From: Kineosporia corallincola
Lineage (GTDB): Bacteria > Actinomycetota > Actinomycetes > Actinomycetales > Kineosporiaceae
Assembly (NCBI RefSeq): GCF_018499875.1
Contig: NZ_JAHBAY010000010.1
Span: forward strand, 270,383-334,382
DNA length: 64,000 nt
Direction: 5' to 3'
The notes below the pieces were generated by a model. That model saw only the letters and a program-made list of their open reading frames with translations. It was not told the DNA's origin and ran no database searches. The position numbers were made by a program, and so were the translations under genes. Every line of letters begins with the position of its first letter. Position 1 is the first letter of the stretch. This document shows, in pieces, positions 9,185 through 16,285 of this stretch.

Positions 9185-9245
9185 GACACCTTTGCGTTTT
9201 GACACCACCCAGGCGCTGAGGCCGGTGTCAAAACGCAAAGGTGTC
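9185..9245. terminator. 22-bp-stem hairpin with GGTGTCAAAA arms
   Basis: Arms 9185-9206 and 9224-9245 are perfectly complementary over 22 bp with a 17-base loop. The arms contain TTTTGACACC and GGTGTCAAAA. It lies between the convergent pepE and aminotransferase genes. A second hairpin with the same core sits at 13094-13130, also between convergent genes, so the pair looks like a bidirectional terminator family or a small dispersed repeat. Confidence 0.65.
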
Positions 9246-9293
9246 ACCCCGTACAGCTGCGGCCGACGCGGCTCGGGCACTGGACGGGACAGC

Positions 9294-9387
9294 CGGCTCA
9301 GGTCTGCACGTTGGCTCAGGTCTGCACAGTCAGCTCAGGTCTGCACAGTCGGCCCAGGTCTGCACAGTCGGCCCAGATCTGCGCGAG
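9294..9387. repeat. five tandem ~19-bp units
   Basis: Units start at 9294, 9313, 9331, 9350 and 9369. The common core is CAGGTCTGCACAGT, and the first and last copies are more divergent. The second unit is 18 bp. There are no spacers, so this is a minisatellite and not a CRISPR array. No function is evident. Confidence 0.75.
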
Positions 9388-9472
9388 GGATCAGGGGGCC
9401 GGCCGATCGCGACGGCGTGGGCCGTGCTGGGCGTGGTGGTGTCCGCGGTGGGCGTGGTGGGTGCGGTGGTGA

Positions 9473-10585
9473 TCAGGCGGCGGTGGGGGCGGGGAGGGTG
9501 TGAGGGGCGGGGAGAGCGGCCAGCACGCGGTCGGTGGCGATCGCGTCGGCCACGGTGATCCGGACCCCGTCGCCAGGGTAGGCGCGGACCAGGATGTCGG
9601 CTGCTGCAAGGCTTTCCACGGTGCGGCGGCTGTTCTCGTCGTCCATGCGCAGCCAGACGAAGTTGGCCGCGCTGTCGGGCACCCACCAGCCGCTCGCCCG
9701 CAGCCCGGCGGTCAGGCGGGCGCGTTCGCCGACCACGGCGGCCACTCGCTGGGCGATCTCGTCGACGGCGTCCAGCGAGGCGATCGCCGCCTCCTGTGCC
9801 AGGGCGGTGACGCCGAACGGCAGGGCTGTGCGGCGTGCGCCCTCGGCGAGTTCCGGATGCGCGATCGCGTATCCCACCCGCAGTCCGGCCAGGCCGTAGG
9901 CCTTCGAGAAGGTGCGCAGAACACAGAGATTCGGGTAGCGGTGGTAGGCGGCCAGGCCGTCGACCGGGTCGGTACCGGTGACGAACTCGACGTACGCCTC
10001 GTCCAGGATCACCAGCACGTGCGGCGGTACTGCGTCGAGGAAACCGGTCAGCTCGTTGTGTGAGAGCGGCACGCCCGTGGGGTTGTTCGGCGAGCAGAGC
10101 AGCACCACCCGGGTGGCCGGGCCGATCGCGGCCAGCATCGCGGGCAGGTCGTGGTGCTCGTCGGCGGTCAGCGGCACCGGCACCGACGTGCCCCCGGCGA
10201 TCGCCACCAGGATCGGGTAGGCCTCGAAAGACCGCCAGGCGTGCACCACCTCGTCGCCCGGCTCGATCACCGCGTTCAGCAGCTGCTGGAGCACGCCGAC
10301 GCTGCCCGGCCCGACCACCACCTGGTCGGCGCCGCCGGAATCCGTTCCGCCGGGGCCCGCGACACCGCAGTGCCCGGCGATCCGCTCACGCAGGGCGGTC
10401 GCGGCCATGTCGGGGTAGCGGTGAACCCGCAGGGCCCCGGCCAGGATCCGCTCCCGCACCGAGGGCAGCGGGTCGAAATGGCTCTCGTTGGAAGCCAGTG
10501 CGGCCACGTCGGCGCTGAGCGAGCGCCGTCCGGGCACGTAACCGGGCAGGTTCCGCACCGCGGCGCGCAGCTCCGGGCGGCTCAT
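9473..10585 (-). CDS. HisC-like PLP aminotransferase
   Basis: This 370-residue fold-type I aminotransferase belongs to the histidinol-phosphate / aromatic aminotransferase group. Visible family motifs are the substrate-side LASNESHFDPLPSV, CSPNNPTGVPL (PLP-binding Asn), ILDEAYVEF (Asp-Glu-Ala-Tyr) and TFSKAYGLAGLRVGY with the PLP lysine. The ATG at 10585 overlaps the stop of the decarboxylase gene by four bases. Because no his genes are nearby and its partner is a 2-keto-acid decarboxylase, an aromatic or broad amino-acid transaminase role is more likely than histidine biosynthesis. Confidence 0.9.
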   Translation of the reverse strand: MSRPELRAAVRNLPGYVPGRRSLSADVAALASNESHFDPLPSVRERILAGALRVHRYPDMAATALRERIAGHCGVAGPGGTDSGGADQVVVGPGSVGVLQQLLNAVIEPGDEVVHAWRSFEAYPILVAIAGGTSVPVPLTADEHHDLPAMLAAIGPATRVVLLCSPNNPTGVPLSHNELTGFLDAVPPHVLVILDEAYVEFVTGTDPVDGLAAYHRYPNLCVLRTFSKAYGLAGLRVGYAIAHPELAEGARRTALPFGVTALAQEAAIASLDAVDEIAQRVAAVVGERARLTAGLRASGWWVPDSAANFVWLRMDDENSRRTVESLAAADILVRAYPGDGVRITVADAIATDRVLAALPAPHTLPAPTAA

Positions 10586-12252
10586 CGGGCGCTCCCGCTG
10601 TTGCGCTCGGCCAGTTTTCGCAGAAGTGTTGGGGCGTCGAACATGTCGAGCACCGCGTGCACCAGCACGATCCGGTCGGCGGGCGCCGCGTCGAGGGCGG
10701 TCCGCAGCTCGTCCGTGGTGCGCACCGTGCTCGCCTCCAGCCGTCCAGCACCGATCATGGACGACGCCAGCCCCGCCCAGTCCCACGCCGCGATGTCGTT
10801 GTAGCCGGCCTTCGGGCTCTGGAGGGCCCGCTCGATCGTGTAGCCGGCGTTGTCGATCAGCACGATCACCGGGTTCAGGCCGTGGCGGGCGATCGTGCTG
10901 AGCTCCTGGATCGTCATCTGGGCCGCGCCGTCGCCGATGAACAGCACCGGCCGGCGGCCCGGATCGGCCAGTCCCTGGCCCAGGGTGGCGGGCAGCGCGT
11001 AACCGATGGAGTTCCAGACCGGCTGGCCGACGAACACCGTGTCGTCGGGCAGCGTCATCGAGACCGCGCCCCAGAAGGCGGTTCCGGTGTCGGCCAGCAC
11101 CGCGGTGCCGGACGGCAGCCAGGAACCGGCTGTACGCCAGAGGCTCTCCTGCGTGATCGCGTCGTCCCCGAACTCCGGATGCCGGGGCGGCACCGGGTCG
11201 GCGGTCGGCTGATCGGCGAAACGGTATTTCTGGCAGTGGTCTTCGAGAACCCGCACGGCGTCGGTGAACAGCACCGGGTGGGTGGAGCCGGTGCCGTCCG
11301 GGCCGACGGTGGCCGAGGTGGCGCCGATCCGCACGGTGCGGATGCCCGCCGGGCGGTGGGTGAAGAAGCCGGACAGCACGTCGCTGACCACGGTGCCGAG
11401 CTCGATCACCAGGTCGGCACCGTCGACCAGCCCGGCGGTGGAGGCGTCGACCATGGTGCCGGCGTAGTCGCCGCGGTGCAGCGGCTCCGAGGCGTCGATC
11501 GCGCCCTTGGCGGCGAGTGTGGTGACCAGTGGGATGTTGGCGGCCCGGGCCGCGGAGAGCACCTGCCCGGCGAGCCCGAACCGGGACACCAGGTGGCCGA
11601 CGACGAGCACCGGGCGGCCCGCGCCGTCCATCAATCGGGACAGCTCATGGGCGAACTCACCGACCGCGGCCTCGTCCGGGGCGGCCCGCAACGGCTTTCG
11701 CAACGGGGCCGGGTCCACGGGCAGGCCCGCCAGGTCCTGTGGGATGCTCAGGTAGGCCGGGCGGCGGTGGGTGAGCGCGGCCAGCAGCACGGCGTCGACC
11801 TGCTCGGTGGCGTGTTCGGCCGTCACCGTCTCCTGATGCACGGTGACCTCGGCGAAGGCCTTCTCGAAGCGGTCGAACACGCCGTCGGCCAGGGTGTGGT
11901 GCAGCGGCCGCCGTGCCGCCACCGCCCCGGTGGCCGGGCTGCCGGCGATGTGCACCACCGGCACGTCCTCCGCCGCGGAACCGGCGACCGCGTTGAGGCA
12001 GCTGAGTTCGCCCACGCCGTAGGTGGTCACGAGTGCGGCCAGGCCCCGGCGGCGGGCGTAGGCGTCGGCGGCGTAGCCCGCGCCCAGCTCGTTCGGCGAT
12101 CCCACCCACTCCAGCCCGGGCACCGTCGTCACCAGGTCGAGCAGGGTGAGGTTGAAGTCACCCGGCACGCCGAACAGGTGGTCGACACCGGCCTGACGCA
12201 GCCGGTGACCCAGGTACTCGGCGAGGGTGATGGGCTCCGAAGGGGTGGTCAT
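10582..12252 (-). CDS. ThDP-dependent 2-keto-acid decarboxylase (indolepyruvate/phenylpyruvate type)
   Basis: This 556-residue protein has the pyruvate/indolepyruvate decarboxylase layout. The ThDP-activating glutamate is in WVGSPNELGAGYAADAYA, the paired histidines are in RRPLHHTLADGVF, and the ThDP-Mg motif runs from FIGDGAAQMTIQEL to IDNAGYTIE. It decarboxylates a 2-keto acid to an aldehyde. It is translated just before the coupled aminotransferase, giving transaminase plus decarboxylase, the first two steps of the Ehrlich pathway or of indolepyruvate-route auxin synthesis. The exact substrate is unknown. It is divergent from an Lrp/AsnC regulator. Confidence 0.9.
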   Translation of the reverse strand: MTTPSEPITLAEYLGHRLRQAGVDHLFGVPGDFNLTLLDLVTTVPGLEWVGSPNELGAGYAADAYARRRGLAALVTTYGVGELSCLNAVAGSAAEDVPVVHIAGSPATGAVAARRPLHHTLADGVFDRFEKAFAEVTVHQETVTAEHATEQVDAVLLAALTHRRPAYLSIPQDLAGLPVDPAPLRKPLRAAPDEAAVGEFAHELSRLMDGAGRPVLVVGHLVSRFGLAGQVLSAARAANIPLVTTLAAKGAIDASEPLHRGDYAGTMVDASTAGLVDGADLVIELGTVVSDVLSGFFTHRPAGIRTVRIGATSATVGPDGTGSTHPVLFTDAVRVLEDHCQKYRFADQPTADPVPPRHPEFGDDAITQESLWRTAGSWLPSGTAVLADTGTAFWGAVSMTLPDDTVFVGQPVWNSIGYALPATLGQGLADPGRRPVLFIGDGAAQMTIQELSTIARHGLNPVIVLIDNAGYTIERALQSPKAGYNDIAAWDWAGLASSMIGAGRLEASTVRTTDELRTALDAAPADRIVLVHAVLDMFDAPTLLRKLAERNSGSAR

Positions 12253-12302
12253 GCAGTCAACATGGGGCCGGTCGCGCACCCTGCGCAATATCCTGGTCGG
12301 CG

Positions 12303-12321
12303 CTTGAGCAGGATGCTCAAG
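12303..12321. promoter_or_regulatory. palindromic operator for the Lrp/AsnC regulator
   Basis: CTTGAGCA-GGA-TGCTCAAG is a perfect 8-bp inverted repeat with a 3-base centre, in the gap between the divergent decarboxylase and Lrp genes. It overlaps an ATG at 12313, which argues that translation of the regulator starts further downstream. Binding by the adjacent Lrp-type protein is inferred. Confidence 0.55.
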
Positions 12322-12345
12322 GAGAGGTTGTCGAAAGGATTCGCA

Positions 12346-12825
12346 TTGAGCAACCTGACACCCCTGGATGCTACCGACGCGCGCATCCTGCTGGCCCTCG
12401 ACCGTGACCCCCAGGCCACGGTGGTGGCGCTGGCCAACGACCTGAAGCTGGCCCGGAACACGGTGCAGGCCCGGCTGCGGCGGATGAACACGAACGGGGC
12501 GCTGGGCCGCAACAGCCGCCGGGTCGAGCCGGAGGCGGTGGGCTATCCGCTGCTGGCGTTCGTCACGGTGTCGATCCAGCAGCGCATGCGGGTGGAGGCC
12601 ACCGAGGCGCTGGCCGGCCTGCCGGAGATCGTCGAGCTGCTGGCCACCACGGGGGAGGGCGACATGCTGTGCCGGGTGGTGGCCCGCGACACCGCCGACC
12701 TGAACCGGATCACCGAGCACCTCGTCGACATGCCCGGGATCGTGCGCACCAGCACCTCGATCGTGCTGCGCACGGTGCGGCCGCTCCGGATGGACCCGCT
12801 GCTGGAGGAGCTGGCCGGGAGGTAG
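12346..12825 (+). CDS. Lrp/AsnC family transcriptional regulator
   Basis: The 159-residue protein has an N-terminal HTH (residues about 3-55, LDATDARILLALDRDPQATV and ARNTVQARLRRM) followed by an AsnC ligand-binding domain. The TTG at 12346 is chosen because AAAGG lies 7 bases upstream and because the alternative ATG at 12313 lies inside a palindrome; the family N-terminus SNLTPLDATDARIL fits. It is divergent from the decarboxylase-aminotransferase pair and likely controls it in response to an amino acid. Confidence 0.88.
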   Translation: MSNLTPLDATDARILLALDRDPQATVVALANDLKLARNTVQARLRRMNTNGALGRNSRRVEPEAVGYPLLAFVTVSIQQRMRVEATEALAGLPEIVELLATTGEGDMLCRVVARDTADLNRITEHLVDMPGIVRTSTSIVLRTVRPLRMDPLLEELAGR

Positions 12826-13093
12826 CGTACGCCCTGTCGGCCGCGCATCCGCTAGTGCTCGTGAGTGACCGGTGGCTGCCAGATCTCGTGCGCGCGGGTG
12901 GCGGGGCGGCCGTCCCAGTGCAGGTCGCGGCTCAGGTCGAGGGTCTCGAGCAGAGTCGGGGCGCTGATCGGTCGGCGTTGAGCTGAGGGGGTAGTTGCCG
13001 CAGCCCCGGTCGCCGCAGCCGCACAGGGGGATTCGGGCCAGGGCTTGGCCGGAAATCCTGGCACAGTCGGACGGATCCGGCATTCCGGGAAAA
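12826..13093. other. non-coding gap after Lrp gene, possible gene remnant
   Basis: No intact gene is seen. On the minus strand two different frames encode protein-like pieces: LCGCGDRGCGNYPL (around 12990-13035) and TLDLSRDLHWDGRPATRAHE (around 12860-12950). This may be a decayed small gene broken by a frameshift, but the evidence is weak. Confidence 0.25.
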
Positions 13094-13130
13094 TTTTGAC
13101 ACCGCCCAGCCGCCCAGGGCGGTGTCAAAA
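13094..13130. terminator. hairpin with GGTGTCAAAA arms (second copy)
   Basis: TTTTGACACCGCCC (13094-13107) pairs perfectly with 13117-13130 across a 9-base loop. It shares the TTTTGACACC...GGTGTCAAAA core with the hairpin at 9185-9245. It lies between the convergent Lrp and Cys/Met-enzyme genes, consistent with bidirectional termination. Confidence 0.65.
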
Positions 13131-13132
13131 AT

Positions 13133-13217
13133 GAGGGGGTGCCCCCGTGCCGGGCGAGGGGTGCCCCCGTGTCGGGCGAGGGGTGCCCCCGTGCCGGGCG
13201 TGAGGCCCGGGCCTCAC
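13133..13217. repeat. three tandem 22-bp units plus terminal palindrome
   Basis: Units at 13133-13155, 13156-13177 and 13178-13199 share GAGGGGTGCCCCCGTG. They are followed by the perfect palindrome GTGAGGCCCGGGCCTCAC at 13200-13217, which contains the stop codon of the minus-strand gene. The palindrome could help terminate that gene. Confidence 0.7.
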
Positions 13218-14488
13218 GCCCGGCGGGTGAACTCCGTCCGGTCCAGGGCGGTCCTCAGGTCGGCGAGCAGGTCCTCGACGTCCTCCAGCCCGATCGACAG
13301 CCGAAGATGGCCGTACCGCAGGAACTCCGGCGGGTAGTGCTCGCTGCCGCCGCGGGCGTCCGGGCCGACGTGCACGATCAGCGACTCGTCGTGGCCGAGC
13401 GAGACGGCGGAGGTAATCACCCGCAGGTTGGCCACGAACCGGTTCTGGGTGGCCGGGTCGCCGTCCAGCGCGAAGGCCAGCACGGCGCCGTACCCCCGGC
13501 CGCCGAACTGGCGCCTGGCCAGCTCGTGCTGGGGATGCGACGCCAGGGAGGGATGGGCGACGAAGGCGATGCGCGGGTCGGCGTCGAGGAACCGGGCCAC
13601 GGCGTCGGCCGAGGCCAGGTGCTGCCGCAGCCGCAGCGGCAGGGTGACCGAGCCCCGCATGATCAGCCAGGCGTTGAACGGCGAGAGCACGCCCCCGACG
13701 TCCACGATCGCGTCGTGCCGGATGCGCCCGATCGTGGCCGCGTCGCCGGTCACCACACCACCCATCGCGTCGCCGTGCCCGTTGACGTACTTCGTCAAAG
13801 AATGGACGACGAGGTCGGCCCCGTCGGCCAGCGGCCGGTAGAGCGGCGGCGGGGTGAACGTGGCGTCGACGGTGAGCAACGCGCCGGCCTGGTGGGCGAT
13901 CGCCGAGAGTGCCCGCACGTCGGCCACCTTCGTGGTCGGGTTGGCGATCGTCTCGACGTGCACGAGCCTGGTGGTGGGACGGATCGCGGCGCGGACGGCG
14001 TCCGGGTCGCCGGCGTCCACGAACGTCGCCTCGATGCCGTAGCGCCGGGGGAGCAGCTCGGCGAACAGCCGCCAGACCGCCTCGTAGGTGACGTCGGACA
14101 CCACCACGTGGTCGCCGCCGCGCAGCAGCGTGAAGAACATGCCGTGCAGTGCCGCGACGCCGGTGGCGAACACCGCGGCGGCCTCGCCACCGTCCATCGC
14201 CGCCAGTTTGCGTTCCAGCGCGGCCTGATTCGGGTTTCCGTTGCGGGTGTACAGCGGCCGGTCGGTCGCCGACCAGTTCATCGACGCCGGGTCCTCGGGC
14301 AGGGCGTAGGAGTTCGCCAGCACGAGAGGACTGCGGATCGCGCCGCTGCCGGCGTCGATCTCGTTGCCGCCGTGCACCGCCCAGGTGCCGGTGCCCACGG
14401 TGGCCGGGTCGTGCCGGTCGGGTCGTTCGCTGGTCTCGTCCACCGACCGCACGATAGGGCCGGGGCGGGATGCCCCGTCGTCACTCAT
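13214..14488 (-). CDS. Cys/Met metabolism PLP-dependent enzyme (cystathionine gamma-synthase/lyase type)
   Basis: This 424-residue fold-type I enzyme belongs to the trans-sulfuration family. The PLP lysine is in HSLTKYVNGHGD. Other family signatures are PLYTRNGNPNQAALE, AVFATGVAALHGMFF, HVETIANPTTKVAD and a late LRLSIGLEDVEDLLADL. It may form or cleave C-S bonds in methionine/cysteine metabolism, but synthase, gamma-lyase and beta-lyase cannot be separated from sequence alone. The N-terminal ~15 residues (MSDDGASRPGPIV) are not conserved, and translation may begin a little later. It is divergent from the malic enzyme gene. Confidence 0.9.
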   Translation of the reverse strand: MSDDGASRPGPIVRSVDETSERPDRHDPATVGTGTWAVHGGNEIDAGSGAIRSPLVLANSYALPEDPASMNWSATDRPLYTRNGNPNQAALERKLAAMDGGEAAAVFATGVAALHGMFFTLLRGGDHVVVSDVTYEAVWRLFAELLPRRYGIEATFVDAGDPDAVRAAIRPTTRLVHVETIANPTTKVADVRALSAIAHQAGALLTVDATFTPPPLYRPLADGADLVVHSLTKYVNGHGDAMGGVVTGDAATIGRIRHDAIVDVGGVLSPFNAWLIMRGSVTLPLRLRQHLASADAVARFLDADPRIAFVAHPSLASHPQHELARRQFGGRGYGAVLAFALDGDPATQNRFVANLRVITSAVSLGHDESLIVHVGPDARGGSEHYPPEFLRYGHLRLSIGLEDVEDLLADLRTALDRTEFTRRA

Positions 14489-14605
14489 GTCGCAGATGCA
14501 TGGGTTGACGCCTGAACCGGCATTGGACGCATGAGACCAGGTGACGCAGGCTGGAGGCCGTCAAGAGCCTTCCGTCCCGTGGTGAATCCAGGAGTCCAGA
14601 ACCCG

Positions 14606-16285
14606 ATGCCGCAACACCCGCTCACCACCACCGCCCGTGGCCGCGCCGTGCTGACCGACCCCCGTCTCAACCACGGAACGGCGTTCACCCTCGAGGAGCG
14701 GCGCGAGCTGGACCTGGTGGGCCTGGTGCCGCCGCAGGTGCTCACCCTGGAGCAGCAGGCCGCCCGGGCCTACCGGCAGTACACCGAGCAGCCCACCGAC
14801 CTGGCCCGCAACGTGTACCTGACGGCCCTGCGCGACCGGAACCAGGTGCTGTTCTACCGGCTGCTCGGCGACCACCTGGGCGAGATGCTGCCGATCGTCT
14901 ACACGCCCACGGTGGGCACCGCGATCGAGCGCTACAGCTACGAGTACCGGCGCCCGCGCGGCATCTACCTGTCCGTGGACGCGCCCGGCGACATCGAGCA
15001 GTCGCTGCTGGCCTCCGGGCTGGGCCCGGACGACGTGGACCTGATCGTGGCCACCGACGGCGAGGCCGTGCTGGGCATCGGCGACTGGGGTGTGGGCGGT
15101 GTGGACATCGCGGTCGGCAAGCTCGCCGTGTACACCGCCGCGGCCGGCCTGGACCCGCGCCGCACCCTGGCGGTGATGCTCGACGTCGGCACCAACCGGC
15201 GCGAGCTGCTCGACGACCCGCTGTACCTGGGCACCCGGCACGAGCGCGTGGACCCGCGGGCCTACGACGAGTTCGTCGGCGAGTACGTCGCCGCCGCCAC
15301 CCGGCTGTTCCCGAAAGCCCTTCTGCACTGGGAGGACCTGGGCCCGGCCAACGCCCGCCGGGTGCTCGATCGCTACCGCGGCGAGGCGTTCACCTTCAAC
15401 GACGACATCCAGGGCACCGGTGCGGTGAACCTGGCGGCCGTGCTGTCCGGCGTGCGGGCCGGCGGCCTGCCGCTGGCCGACCAGCGGATCGTGGTGTTCG
15501 GCGCCGGCAGCGCCGGCACCGGCGTGGCCGACCAGCTGTGCGACGCGCTGGTGCGGGCCGGGCTGACCCCGGCGCAGGCGCTCGCCCGGATCTGGGCGGT
15601 CGACCGGCACGGCCTGATCACCACCTCCACGCCCGGCCTGCGTGAGGCCCAGCGCCGCTACGCCCGCCCGGACGCCGAGGTGGCCGGCTGGAGCGACACC
15701 GGCACCGTGGGCCTGGCCGAGGTGGTCGACCACGTCGCGCCGACCGTCCTGATCGGGACCTCCGGCCAGGGCGGCGCCTTCACCGAGCCGATCGTGCGCT
15801 CGATGGCGGCGAACACACCGCGCCCGATCGTCCTGCCGATGTCGAACCCGACCCGGCTGGCCGAGGCCACCCCCGCCGACCTGCTGGCCTGGACCGACGG
15901 CCGGGCCCTGATCGCCACCGGCAGCCCGTTCGGCGACGTCGAGCACGCGGGCGTGCGCCACCGGATCGGCCAGGCCAACAACGCCCTGGTCTTCCCCGGC
16001 CTGGGGCTGGGCGCGGTGGTCGCCGGGGCGTCCCGGGTCACCGACGGCATGCTGGTCGCCGCGGCCGAGGCGGTCGCCGCGCAGACCGACGTCTCGGTGC
16101 CCGGTGCCCCGATCCTGCCGCTGGTCTCCGGGCTGCGCGAGACGTCCGTCGCGGTGGCCGTCGCGGTGGCCCGCGCCGCCGTCCGGGACGGTGTGGTGTC
16201 CGGGAGGATCGCCGACGGTGAACTGGAGGACGCCGTGCGCGCCGCCCGCTGGCAGCCCGTCTACCGCCCGGTCCGGGCTGTCTGA
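14606..16285 (+). CDS. NAD-dependent malic enzyme
   Basis: The 559-residue product has the long-form malic enzyme layout and oxidatively decarboxylates malate to pyruvate. Visible motifs are YTPTVGTAIERYSYEYRRPR, the ATDGEAVLGIGDWGVGGVDI substrate/NAD region, FNDDIQGTGAVNLAA (metal-binding Asp pair) and the nucleotide loop VVFGAGSAGTGVADQ. The ATG at 14606 has AGGAG 11 bases upstream and gives the usual start PQHPLTTTARG. Its TGA overlaps the ATG of the FUSC transporter gene, so the two are coupled. Sequence alone does not settle NAD versus NADP. Confidence 0.95.
   Translation: MPQHPLTTTARGRAVLTDPRLNHGTAFTLEERRELDLVGLVPPQVLTLEQQAARAYRQYTEQPTDLARNVYLTALRDRNQVLFYRLLGDHLGEMLPIVYTPTVGTAIERYSYEYRRPRGIYLSVDAPGDIEQSLLASGLGPDDVDLIVATDGEAVLGIGDWGVGGVDIAVGKLAVYTAAAGLDPRRTLAVMLDVGTNRRELLDDPLYLGTRHERVDPRAYDEFVGEYVAAATRLFPKALLHWEDLGPANARRVLDRYRGEAFTFNDDIQGTGAVNLAAVLSGVRAGGLPLADQRIVVFGAGSAGTGVADQLCDALVRAGLTPAQALARIWAVDRHGLITTSTPGLREAQRRYARPDAEVAGWSDTGTVGLAEVVDHVAPTVLIGTSGQGGAFTEPIVRSMAANTPRPIVLPMSNPTRLAEATPADLLAWTDGRALIATGSPFGDVEHAGVRHRIGQANNALVFPGLGLGAVVAGASRVTDGMLVAAAEAVAAQTDVSVPGAPILPLVSGLRETSVAVAVAVARAAVRDGVVSGRIADGELEDAVRAARWQPVYRPVRAV

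Larger units (their letters stand above)
8988..9472. other. 485-base non-coding gap between convergent genes
   Basis: The gap begins with degenerate CTGGTCCGG-type direct repeats (about 8990-9065). It then carries the long hairpin at 9185-9245 and five tandem 19-bp units at 9294-9387. No open reading frame with a credible start and ribosome site is seen. Confidence 0.6.

Noticed and set aside
9294..9387. Tandem units as a possible CRISPR array
   Set aside because: The units are directly adjacent 18-19-mers with no spacers, and no cas genes are nearby.
12852..13064. 70-codon minus-strand reading frame downstream of the Lrp gene
   Set aside because: No ribosome site is present, and the protein-like parts are split between two frames. 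It may be a decayed gene, so it is kept only as a remnant note.
14489..14605. SAM-type riboswitch before the Cys/Met PLP enzyme
   Set aside because: Neither strand shows a recognisable SAM aptamer core, and the short gap is shared with the divergent malic enzyme promoter.
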